Under the pieces are notes generated by a model. It did no database searches. It was given only the letters and a program-made list of their open reading frames with translations, and had not been told where the DNA came from. Both the position numbers and the translations under genes were made by a program. This document shows, piece after piece, positions 33,431 through 40,444 of a stretch of DNA of 47,938 nt (positions within the stretch are counted from its first letter, which is position 1; every line of letters begins with the position of its first letter). The stretch is from an uncultured Prevotellaceae bacterium (GTDB lineage Bacteria > Bacteroidota > Bacteroidia > Bacteroidales > Bacteroidaceae), in NCBI GenBank assembly GCA_902799905.1, contig CADCCB010000018.1, positions 1-47,938 on the forward strand. The letters run 5' to 3'.

Positions 33431-33910
33431 CAAAATGATGGCCAGCACCACGAAACTCTGCCATACTTCCTTGTGCTCCAGATCGGCATAGTTGTCGCGC
33501 AGCCAGCGTCCGTATTGTCTCGTCGCGCGTACCATATATATAATCAACCCAAGCCACATCAGCAGGAAATAAACAAATATCATTGGCAGAAGGGTATCAC
33601 TACGGCTGACAATGCACCACGCCAATCCTGCAATGAGCGGTACTACCATCACGGCAACGGGCCACAGCGGTCGCCTGTGGTTTTGCAGCATAGCGAACAA
33701 TATGACTATCGCCAAAGGAATAACCGTCATGCTGTCGAGCAATCCGGCTATAAGACTGCCCAGCATCATATCGTCGCTTGAGGTGAGGAAATACATCGGA
33801 AGATACCACAAGTGGCACAAGGCAACGGTGGCAAAGAAGGCTGCAGTCCAGCGGCGCAGGCGTACTGGCGGCGTGACGTCTAAGGTAGGCCCGACATTTT
33901 TCGTGGTCAT
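33431..33910 (-). pseudogene. 5' fragment of a membrane-bound regulator
   Basis: From ATG 33910 the frame encodes four to five hydrophobic helices (FFATVALCHLWYLPMYF, VIPLAIVILFAML, VAVMVVPLIAGLAWCIV, MIFVYFLLMWLGLIIYMV) and then RQYGRWLRDNYADLEHKEVW and QSFVVLAIILG. Near 33430 the frame runs into DUF3089 sequence out of frame and stops at 33311. The pattern resembles N-terminal sensor regions of Prevotella membrane-anchored regulators whose HTH or kinase part would follow; that part is absent. Family match is from memory. Confidence 0.55.
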
Positions 33911-33936
33911 TTGGTCATGGTCATTTTGGTCATTTT
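33905..33936. repeat. Inverted GGTCATTT array
   Basis: Four GGTCAT(TTT) units, the reverse complement of the AAATGACC octamer at 34031-34054 and 32773-32796. They overlap the start of the regulator fragment. Confidence 0.65.
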
Positions 33937-33998
33937 CGATTTCGGAAACACGATTTTTGCTCACTATTAAATAAATATATATATTTATTATAATAGTG

Positions 33999-34054
33999 GC
34001 CGATTTTGACATTCCGTTTTCGATTTTGACAAATGACCAAATGACCAAATGACC
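33999..34054. repeat. Direct repeat copy 2 ending in an AAATGACC octamer array
   Basis: Second copy of the repeat at 32741-32796, 1258 bp away, same orientation. The octamer array occupies 34031-34054. Confidence 0.85.
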
Positions 34055-34063
34055 GCGTTGCAT

Positions 34064-34231
34064 GTTTTTTTAAGAAACGAATTTGAAGACTCGCTACGCG
34101 CTTCGCTTGCGAAGAATTAGAACGAATTTTATCCACGAATTTGAATAATTTAAAAAAATGGCCAATTAGGAAAATTCGTTTCCCAAAAGAAAATTCTTGT
34201 GAAGTATTCGTGCACCGCAACGGCAATGTAG
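34064..34231. other. AT-rich non-coding stretch
   Basis: No credible gene. It contains a short palindrome (CTTCGCTTGCGAAG, about 34100-34113) and several scattered GAATTT/AATTCGT words like those at the window start. It leads into the promoter at 34232. Confidence 0.5.
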
Positions 34232-34239
34232 TACCTTTG
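34232..34239 (+). promoter_or_regulatory. -7 box upstream of the hairpin-rich stretch
   Basis: TACCTTTG with no ORF behind it. No convincing TTTG box; a TTCG lies at the right distance. Confidence 0.5.
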
Positions 34240-34450
34240 TACACATAAGAACGTGCGGGCGAGCGAGCCCGTGAACGGAATGCCTCGGACGGGGCGTCCG
34301 AACGTCATCTACGACCCACGCGAATGCCTGGCAACAGCCGAAGGAATGCTTTCTTAGGGGGGTAAGGAAGCATCGGAACGGAGGATGCGAGGCATCGGAA
34401 AGGGAAAAGTGAAGAGTGAGTAGAGCGTTAAATCCCCGTCTCGGCAAAAA
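34240..34450 (+). ncRNA. Candidate structured RNA or dispersed element
   Basis: About 210 nt with no credible protein but with strong local folding: CGGGC/GCCCG (34256-34271), CGGACG-GGG-CGTCCG (34286-34300) and an 11-bp hairpin ATGCTTTCTTA / TAAGGAAGCAT with a GGGGGG loop (34346-34373, one G-U). The word GCATCGG recurs at 34370 and 34391. It starts just after a -7 box. It does not match tmRNA, RNase P RNA or SRP RNA signatures I know. It could equally be a dispersed repeat of this genus. Confidence 0.35.
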
Positions 34451-34459
34451 AAGTATTTG

Positions 34460-34600
34460 ATTTATTTTGTTTTGCGCTCGACATTTCGTAACTCTGGCTT
34501 CGCCGCGCTCGGCATCCCGAAAGGGTGACGCTTGCTACCCGCTCGAACTTGTTCGCTTGCCAGAGCAAGAACGGGACGCAAGAAGTTACTAAGCATTCGG
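34460..34600. other. GC-rich inverted-repeat stretch without a gene
   Basis: Three CGCTCG-type words, a CTCTGGC (near 34491) matched by GCCAGAG (near 34558), and GTAAC/GTTAC outside them. No reading frame is credible. It ends before the FetA-like promoter. Confidence 0.4.
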
Positions 34601-34625
34601 AAATGAAAAGAAAAACTGGTTTTCC

Positions 34626-34657
34626 TTTTGCATTTCTCTCATTTTTTCGTAACTTTG
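34626..34657 (+). promoter_or_regulatory. Promoter of the FetAB-like pair
   Basis: TTTTG at 34626-34630 and the -7 box TAACTTTG at 34650-34657, spacing 19 nt. The ATG at 34665 follows after only 7 nt, so the message is probably leaderless. Confidence 0.7.
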
Positions 34658-34664
34658 CAATCGA

Positions 34665-35219
34665 ATGTTACTCGAACTGAACGATGTACTGGTGGAAGGT
34701 GCCGAGAAGACGGTGTCGATGATCGTCCGCGACCGGCAGGTGGCGTGTCTCACAGGAGGCACGCAGGGCGTGCGCTCGCAGTTGTTGCTGGCCATGCTGG
34801 GCTTGGTGGAGGTGAAGAGCGGGTTCGTCAGTATCGGCGGTGAGCCTCTTTCCAGGAAGAATGCCAGGACCTTCCGCAAAATGATGGCCTACGCGCCTTC
34901 GGAACTGGTTGCCGATGGTGAGGTGACGGTCTATGAGCCGCCTACGGTTCAGGATGTGTTCAACCTCAAGGCCAACCGCGATGTGCCTATCTCCAACGGC
35001 ATACTGGCCGAGGAGATGAAGCGCACGGGAGCCTCTCACGATAAGGCTCAGTTGCTGGCCGTCGCCGTGCTGCGCAAGTGTCCGGTCTTGCTGGTGGACA
35101 GCCCGGAAGCGGCCTCGACCGACTATCTGCGCCATCTGGCTGACGAGGGGCGTATCGTGGTGGTGGCAAGTGACGATGAGACCGTCCTTCGGATGGCCGA
35201 TGAAGTGATTGAGATGTAA
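34665..35219 (+). CDS. Degenerate ABC ATPase (FetA-like)
   Basis: 184 residues aligned over the ABC ATPase fold, but with the catalytic motifs lost. Walker A reads GTQGVRSQLLLAMLGL (one residue shorter, no Lys). The Walker B strand LLVDSPEA lacks the following Glu. The signature region reads GASHDKAQLLAVAVL instead of LSGGQ. The rest keeps the family pattern (VKSGFVSIGGEPLSRKN, TVQDVFNLKANRDV, IVVVASDDETVLRMADEVIEM). It is about 30-40 residues shorter than usual. The partner is a UPF0014/FetB-like permease 24 nt downstream. The ORF is intact, so it is probably a non-hydrolysing regulatory subunit rather than a pseudogene. Confidence 0.75.
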   Translation: MLLELNDVLVEGAEKTVSMIVRDRQVACLTGGTQGVRSQLLLAMLGLVEVKSGFVSIGGEPLSRKNARTFRKMMAYAPSELVADGEVTVYEPPTVQDVFNLKANRDVPISNGILAEEMKRTGASHDKAQLLAVAVLRKCPVLLVDSPEAASTDYLRHLADEGRIVVVASDDETVLRMADEVIEM

Positions 35220-35243
35220 AAAAGGTGAAAAAGTTAAAGAGAG

Positions 35244-35963
35244 ATGCAGGTTGCAGAGATATCGATCATAGGAGTGGTGGCTGTGCTGGTGTTGCTGGCG
35301 GCGGCTGTCGTTTTGTTTGCACTCATTGACAAGCGGCTGATGCTGCGGGTGCTGCGGGTGTTCGGCGTGTATGCGGGAGGAATCCTGGTGCTGGGCGGTT
35401 CTTGCTGGCTGGTCTGGCGGGCTGACGCCTGGTGGGCGACGCTCTTGTTTGCCGTAGTCTATTGGCTGCTGGGAGTAGTGTGGTGCCTCAGTCAGATGGA
35501 GGGCAAGTGGAAGACGCTCCTGCTGCCTGTCGGACTGTCGATGCTGGTGGGCAGCGTGGTGGCTGGCGGCAGTCTGATGCTCTGCTTGCCCCGATGGGCC
35601 TTCATCCCCGTCTTCGGTGTGGTCGTCACCTATTTGGTGAAGGCTGTCGCTCAGACCTTGCTGACCTATCGTCGCAGTCTGCTGCATACGGAGGCCCACC
35701 GTCAGTATCTGCTGGCTAATGGCGCCTCTGTGCTCGAGTCGCTGATGCCCAGCGTGCGCCGATCGTTGCGTGCAACCATCCTGCCCCAGTTACGAACAAT
35801 GGCATCGCCACTTGTCGTGATGATGCCAATGCTCTTTGCTGGTATGCTGTTGGGTTGCTCCTCGCCGGTGGCCGCAGCGGTGGTGTCGCTGTTGCTGATG
35901 GCGGCCATCCTTGCTGCCTCTGTGCTGGCAGGTGTCGTAGCCCTTTATTGCTTCAAGAGATAA
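35244..35963 (+). CDS. FetB/UPF0014-like ABC permease
   Basis: 239 residues with six or seven hydrophobic helices. The central segment YLLANGASVLESLMPSVRRSLRATILPQLRTMASPLVVMMPMLFAGMLLG matches the UPF0014 (FetB/YbbM) pattern of a cytoplasmic coupling loop followed by a Met-rich helix. FetAB of enterobacteria is linked to iron export and peroxide resistance. Whether that applies is uncertain because the ATPase partner is degenerate. The last 19 bases overlap the end of convergent thrC. Confidence 0.72.
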   Translation: MQVAEISIIGVVAVLVLLAAAVVLFALIDKRLMLRVLRVFGVYAGGILVLGGSCWLVWRADAWWATLLFAVVYWLLGVVWCLSQMEGKWKTLLLPVGLSMLVGSVVAGGSLMLCLPRWAFIPVFGVVVTYLVKAVAQTLLTYRRSLLHTEAHRQYLLANGASVLESLMPSVRRSLRATILPQLRTMASPLVVMMPMLFAGMLLGCSSPVAAAVVSLLLMAAILAASVLAGVVALYCFKR

Positions 35964-37303
35964 GCCTTGAAGTCGGCAAAGTCCTTCGTCATGGGGACGC
36001 TCTGCTTCTCGCCCTTCATAAAGGCGGCGAGACGCTCGGGAATCTCTACGTCGATTCCCAGAATGTCATCTACTTTCTCCTTGAACTTAGCGGGGTGGGC
36101 CGTCTCGCAGAAGATGCCGATCTCGCCAGGCTGCAGTTGTTCTTCGAGGGCACGATAGCCGCAGGCTCCGTGCGGGTCGAGGATATAGCCCGTCTCCTTG
36201 TAGCATTCCCTCATGGTCTCCTTGATCTGCTCGTCGCTATAGGTGGCGCCGCTGATGAGGCTGGTGATGCGCTTGTAGGTCTCCTCGGCCGACAGTTGGC
36301 CGCTCTCGCTGTAGAGGTCGATGATGCGGGCGAAGTTTGAGGGGTCGCCCACGTCCATAGCGTTGGCCAGTGTCTGCTTCGATGGCTTCGGCTCATAGCG
36401 TCCTGTCTGCAGATAATTATAGAAGATGTCGTTGGCATTATTGGCAGCGATGAAGCGCTTCACGGGCAGTCCCATCTGATGGCCGAACAGGGCGGCGCAG
36501 ATGTTGCCGAAGTTGCCAGAGGGAACGCACATGACTATGGCGGCTGCCGCTTGTTCACTATTCATGTTTAACTTCTCCCTCAGCCGTGCAACGGCGTTGA
36601 AGTAGTAGAAAGCCTGGGGCAGGAAGCGGGCCACATTGATGGAGTTGGCCGACGTGAGCATCATGTGACGGTTCAGTTCTTCATCCATGAAGGCAGCCTT
36701 CACCAGGGCCTGGCAGTCATCAAAGACACCGTCCACCTCAATCGCTGTGATGTTCTTGCCCAGCGTGGTGAACTGGCATTCCTGAATGGGGCTGACCTTG
36801 CCCTTGGGATAGAGCACATACACGTGGATGCCCTCGACGCCCAGGAAACCGTTGGCCACCGCCGAGCCCGTGTCGCCGCTGGTGGCCACGAGCACGTTGA
36901 CCGTCGAGTGGGTCGCGGTTCCCCCGCGACCATTTCTCAGGAAGTACTGCAGCAGGCGGGCCATAAACCTAGCACCTACATCCTTGAAAGCCAGGGTGGG
37001 GCCGTGGAACAGTTCCAGCGAGTAGATGTTCTCCTTTACCTTCACGATGGGACAGTCGAACTGCAACGTGTCGTTTACCAGATCCTGCAAGCCGTCCAGG
37101 TCAACGTCTTCGCCGAAGAAGGCGCTGGCTACGTTGTAGGCGATGTCCTGGAAACGCATCGTAGGCATGTCGTCGAAGAAGGCCTTCGGCAACTTGTGAA
37201 TCTCTTCGGGCATGTAGAGCCCGCGGTCCTCGGCCAGTCCCTTGACGACGGCCTTCTGCAGATCGGCCTCTGGGGCCTGATGGTTGGTGCTGTAGTATTT
37301 CAT
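35945..37303 (-). CDS. thrC: ThrC, threonine synthase
   Basis: 452 residues, PLP-dependent. The Schiff-base lysine is K107 in HGPTLAFKDVGARFMAR; VLVATSGDTGSAVANGF and VPSGNFGNICAALFG are the phosphate-binding and substrate motifs. N-terminus MKYYSTNHQAPEADLQKAVVKGLAEDRGLYMP is typical. It converts O-phosphohomoserine to threonine. In this window it is separated from thrA and the ApgM-like gene by two plus-strand genes, though all are on the minus strand. Confidence 0.96.
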   Translation of the reverse strand: MKYYSTNHQAPEADLQKAVVKGLAEDRGLYMPEEIHKLPKAFFDDMPTMRFQDIAYNVASAFFGEDVDLDGLQDLVNDTLQFDCPIVKVKENIYSLELFHGPTLAFKDVGARFMARLLQYFLRNGRGGTATHSTVNVLVATSGDTGSAVANGFLGVEGIHVYVLYPKGKVSPIQECQFTTLGKNITAIEVDGVFDDCQALVKAAFMDEELNRHMMLTSANSINVARFLPQAFYYFNAVARLREKLNMNSEQAAAAIVMCVPSGNFGNICAALFGHQMGLPVKRFIAANNANDIFYNYLQTGRYEPKPSKQTLANAMDVGDPSNFARIIDLYSESGQLSAEETYKRITSLISGATYSDEQIKETMRECYKETGYILDPHGACGYRALEEQLQPGEIGIFCETAHPAKFKEKVDDILGIDVEIPERLAAFMKGEKQSVPMTKDFADFKAYLLKQ

Positions 37304-37335
37304 CTTTATTCTGAATGAAGTTCGTTTTGCAGGTG

Positions 37336-37343
37336 CAAAGATA
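37336..37343 (-). promoter_or_regulatory. -7 box of thrC
   Basis: TATCTTTG on the minus strand, 32 nt before the thrC ATG; TGTG at the -33 distance. Confidence 0.6.
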
Positions 37344-37394
37344 GTGATTTATTTTGATATTCCACAGATAAACCCTATTTTTTGTGCTTTTTGT

Positions 37395-37426
37395 TTTGTA
37401 TTGTTCTCACTTATTCGTATCTTTGT
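37395..37426 (+). promoter_or_regulatory. Promoter of the isomerase / redox-protein pair
   Basis: TTTG at 37395-37398 and the -7 box TATCTTTG at 37419-37426, spacing 20 nt. ATG 20 nt downstream. Confidence 0.78.
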
Positions 37427-37446
37427 CGCAGTAAACAACCTCAACG

Positions 37447-38640
37447 ATGAATATTGCTATCTATACACTGACCTCGCAACTGCATGACGAACAGGCCGTC
37501 AATGCCGTGACCCGCGAATTTCTGGACAGCCTGGAGGTGGAGCATGATTTGAGGGGAGCCGACTATGCCGACTATGGGACACATCCCCTGGACCTGATCT
37601 ATGTGCGCACGGGTGGCACGGAGGGCATCTTCAAGCGCCTTCTGCCAGAACTGCTGGCAAAGTCGGACCGTCCTTTCTATCTGTTGACCTCCGGCAAGAG
37701 CAACTCGCTGGCTGCCTCGATGGAGATTCTCTCGTTTCTCAGACAAGAGGGGCATAAAGGAGAGATCATACACGGGAGTTCCGCCTACATCAGGCATCAT
37801 ATCCAGATGCTGGAGAAGGCGGGCGAGGCGAGACACCTGTTGAAAGGTTGTCGACTGGGCATCATCGGACAGCCGTCCGACTGGCTGATCTCCAGTCATG
37901 CAGACAGGGAGGCCGTCAGGAGAATGCTGGGCATAGAACTCATAGATATTTCCATGCAGGAACTGCTGGACGAGATAGCGGTCACGCCACAGAAAGAGGT
38001 GGCAGAGCAGGCTCCGACAGAGGCTATCAGGCGTTCTTTGCCCGATGCGGACAGGATATACAGGGCCCTGAAGGGGCTCGTCACGCGCTATCGTCTGCAA
38101 GGGTTCACCATCCGCTGCTTCGATCTGCTGACAACTGTGCATAACACGGGTTGTCTAGCGTTGGCAAAACTGAATGCAGAAGGTATCGTTGCCGGTTGCG
38201 AGGGTGACGTGCCGGCCCTGCTGACAATGATGATAGCCCAGAAAGTGGTGGGGGTGAGCGGGTTCCAGGCCAATCCTGCCCGCATCGACCCGGAAACGGG
38301 TGAAATGGTGTTTGCCCATTGCACCATACCTTTCAATATGGTGGAGCGGTATGAGTTGGATACCCACTACGAGTCGGGCATCGGCGTTGGCATCCGCGGC
38401 TATATGAAGGAGGGGCCTGTCACCGTCTTCAAGGTGTCAGGCGACCTCTCCCGCTGCTTCATTGAAGAGGGCGAACTGATCAGGAATCAGGCCGAGGCTG
38501 ACCTCTGTCGCACGCAGCAGATCATCCGACTCGATGATCCGGCTAAGGCTTCCTATTTCCTGACAGCCCCCATAGGCAACCATCACATCATTCTGCCCGG
38601 TCACCATCGGGAAGTGTTAGAACAACTTTTATCCATATAA
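37447..38640 (+). CDS. L-fucose/L-arabinose isomerase-like protein
   Basis: 397 residues. The fold signals are of the FucI/AraI isomerase superfamily: a Rossmann-like N-terminus, GCRLGIIGQPSDWLI, then CEGDVPALLTMMIAQKV with the metal-binding Glu/Asp, and a C-terminal barrel (FAHCTIPFNM, YELDTHYESGIGVGIRGYM). It is shorter than FucI (about 590) and AraA (about 500). True sugar substrate unknown. Four nt later comes a redox-active Cys protein in the same transcription unit, which suggests the pair acts on one pathway; I cannot say which. Confidence 0.75.
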   Translation: MNIAIYTLTSQLHDEQAVNAVTREFLDSLEVEHDLRGADYADYGTHPLDLIYVRTGGTEGIFKRLLPELLAKSDRPFYLLTSGKSNSLAASMEILSFLRQEGHKGEIIHGSSAYIRHHIQMLEKAGEARHLLKGCRLGIIGQPSDWLISSHADREAVRRMLGIELIDISMQELLDEIAVTPQKEVAEQAPTEAIRRSLPDADRIYRALKGLVTRYRLQGFTIRCFDLLTTVHNTGCLALAKLNAEGIVAGCEGDVPALLTMMIAQKVVGVSGFQANPARIDPETGEMVFAHCTIPFNMVERYELDTHYESGIGVGIRGYMKEGPVTVFKVSGDLSRCFIEEGELIRNQAEADLCRTQQIIRLDDPAKASYFLTAPIGNHHIILPGHHREVLEQLLSI

Positions 38641-38644
38641 GAAT

Positions 38645-39124
38645 ATGACAGAACAAGAGTTAGACGCGAGAGTGGCACGTGCCGTCGATTATTTCATGGA
38701 GGGCTTTGGCTGTTGCCAAAGTGTAGTGGCTGCATTCTCCGACCTCTATGGCATTGATGAGGAACAGGCCAAGAGGATTGGTGCCGGATTTGGTGGCGGT
38801 GTGGGCCGTTTGCGCATGATGTGCGGAGCCGTCTCCGGCATCGTGATACTGGTGGGACTGGATTGTGGACAGACCGATGGCGACGACCGCGACGGCAAGT
38901 CGGCCTGCTATCAGGTCGTTCAGCAGTTGTTAGCCAGGTCAGAGGCTGAGAACGGCAGCCTGATCTGTGCGGAGATACTGGGACTGAAAGGTCACGAGAA
39001 GGCGCAGTCAAGTTATATCGCCTCACCCCGTACGGCCGAATACTACAAGAAGCGCCCCTGTGCCGCTAAGGTAGAGAGCGCTGCTCGTATCTTTGCCGAT
39101 TATCTGAAGGCGAAGAACCAGTAG
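38645..39124 (+). CDS. C_GCAxxG_C_C family redox-active protein
   Basis: 159 residues. It carries the conserved cysteine set: GFGCCQSVVAAF near residue 25, MMCGAVSGIVILVGL near 60, a single Cys in SACYQVVQQLL, then LICAEILGL and RPCAAKVESAARI. The family is thought to bind a metal or cluster and to be redox active; its reaction is not established. No signal peptide, so cytoplasmic. It ends 9 nt before the end of the convergent ApgM-like gene. Confidence 0.85.
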   Translation: MTEQELDARVARAVDYFMEGFGCCQSVVAAFSDLYGIDEEQAKRIGAGFGGGVGRLRMMCGAVSGIVILVGLDCGQTDGDDRDGKSACYQVVQQLLARSEAENGSLICAEILGLKGHEKAQSSYIASPRTAEYYKKRPCAAKVESAARIFADYLKAKNQ

Positions 39125-39133
39125 GGGATAGCC

Positions 39134-40402
39134 TCAAATCTTCATGAATGTCTGCATGAACTGCTCCAGTCGCAGCAGACCATAGGCACCGCTGACGCAG
39201 GACTCCTCGTCATAGTGCTCCACCGCGTCGGGCTCTATACCTTTATAATATATAAGGAAAGGTATAGGCTCGTTGACGTGGATGCGGAGTTCCACAGGCG
39301 TGGGATGGTCGGGGAGAATGGCGATGGCCACAGGTTCGTTCATCTGTTCGGTGGCCTCGAAGATGGGCTTGATGAGGCGCTGGTCCAGATAGTCGATGGC
39401 CTTGAGTTTGAGGTCCAGGTCACCATCGTGGCCGGCTTCGTCGGTAGCCTCTACATGAACAAAGACGAAGTCATCCTTCTGCAGGGCCTCGATGGCAGCC
39501 TGCGCCTTGCCTTCGTAGTTCGTGTCGGCCAGTCCGGTAGCCCCAGGCACCTTGATGATGCGCAGTCCGGCATATTTGCCGATGCCCTGAATGAGGTCGA
39601 CAGCCGAGATTACGGCTCCCGACTTCACCTCTGGGTACTGCTCCATCAGCGTCTGCATAGAGGGACGATAGCCACCACTCCAAGGCCAGATGCTGTTAGC
39701 CTGGCGTTCGCCCTTTGCAGCCTTTGCCAGATTGTATGGGTGCTTGGCGAGGAGGTCCTGAGAACGCAGGATGAGGTCGTTGATGAGGGAGGCGGTTTCT
39801 GCGGGTGAGAGGTGGGAGGCGTCAGCGGGTGAACCGCTGACCACACTTTCTGGCTTCACCAGCAGCGGGCGCCAGGGCTCGTTGGGATGATCATGGGGTG
39901 GGGCACAAGTGATGTGCTTGTTGCCACCTTTGATGACCAAGAGATGGCGATACTGGATGCCGCAGATGAATTTTACACGTTCGCAGCCTTCTTTCTCGTT
40001 GATGGGCTTGGCGAGGTTTTCGTTCAGATAGTCAATGAGCACACGGGCATCTTCTGTCTCCAGATTACCACCATTATGCGTGATAATCTTACCGTTCTCG
40101 AGTGTGATGATATTGCAGCGGATGGCGAAATCATCATCAGCCATCTCATAGCCTATCGATGCGGCTTCCAAAGGTCCTCGTCCCTCGTACACCTTGTTCA
40201 GATCATAGCCCAGAATGGCGGTGTTTGCCACCTCGCTGCCTGGGGGAAAACCTTCTGGAACAGTAACCAAACGGCCACAACGGCCAGCCTTCGCCAACCG
40301 ATTCATATATTCAGGACGGGCATACTGCAGGAGGGTCTTCCCGCCAAGACGGTCAACCTTGTGGTCGGCCATACCGTCCCCCAAAATAATAATGTGCTTC
40401 AT
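39134..40402 (-). CDS. ApgM-type mutase; candidate homoserine kinase
   Basis: 422 residues from ATG 40402; the longer frame passes through a terminator. It belongs to the archaeal-type cofactor-independent phosphoglycerate mutase group (alkaline phosphatase superfamily): KHIIILGDGMADHKVDRLGG, GSEVANTAILGYDLNKVYEGRGPLEAASIG, GVNAEADEAGHDGD-like VEATDEAGHDGDLDLKLKAIDYLD and AILPDHPTPVELR. Metal ligands Asp and His are retained. It sits directly behind thrA. No thrB (GHMP homoserine kinase) is seen in the window, so this protein may phosphorylate homoserine. Annotation as glycolytic mutase is the alternative. Confidence 0.85.
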   Translation of the reverse strand: MKHIIILGDGMADHKVDRLGGKTLLQYARPEYMNRLAKAGRCGRLVTVPEGFPPGSEVANTAILGYDLNKVYEGRGPLEAASIGYEMADDDFAIRCNIITLENGKIITHNGGNLETEDARVLIDYLNENLAKPINEKEGCERVKFICGIQYRHLLVIKGGNKHITCAPPHDHPNEPWRPLLVKPESVVSGSPADASHLSPAETASLINDLILRSQDLLAKHPYNLAKAAKGERQANSIWPWSGGYRPSMQTLMEQYPEVKSGAVISAVDLIQGIGKYAGLRIIKVPGATGLADTNYEGKAQAAIEALQKDDFVFVHVEATDEAGHDGDLDLKLKAIDYLDQRLIKPIFEATEQMNEPVAIAILPDHPTPVELRIHVNEPIPFLIYYKGIEPDAVEHYDEESCVSGAYGLLRLEQFMQTFMKI

Positions 40403-40403
40403 A

Positions 40404-40436
40404 AGGAAAAAGGGCTGGACGGCGAAACCGTCCAGC
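40404..40436 (-). terminator. Terminator after thrA, abutting the ApgM-like start
   Basis: GCTGGACGG (minus strand) pairs with CCGTCCAGC across a TTTCG loop, then CCTTTTTCC. The T tract ends about 3 nt before the ATG at 40402, so it may act as an attenuator or partial terminator within a thrA-apgM operon. Confidence 0.75.
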
Positions 40437-40444
40437 ACACTATT

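Noticed and set aside
34166-34447. Minus-strand ORF of 93 codons
   Set aside because: It reads through hairpins and repeats, shows no protein features and lacks a promoter on that strand.
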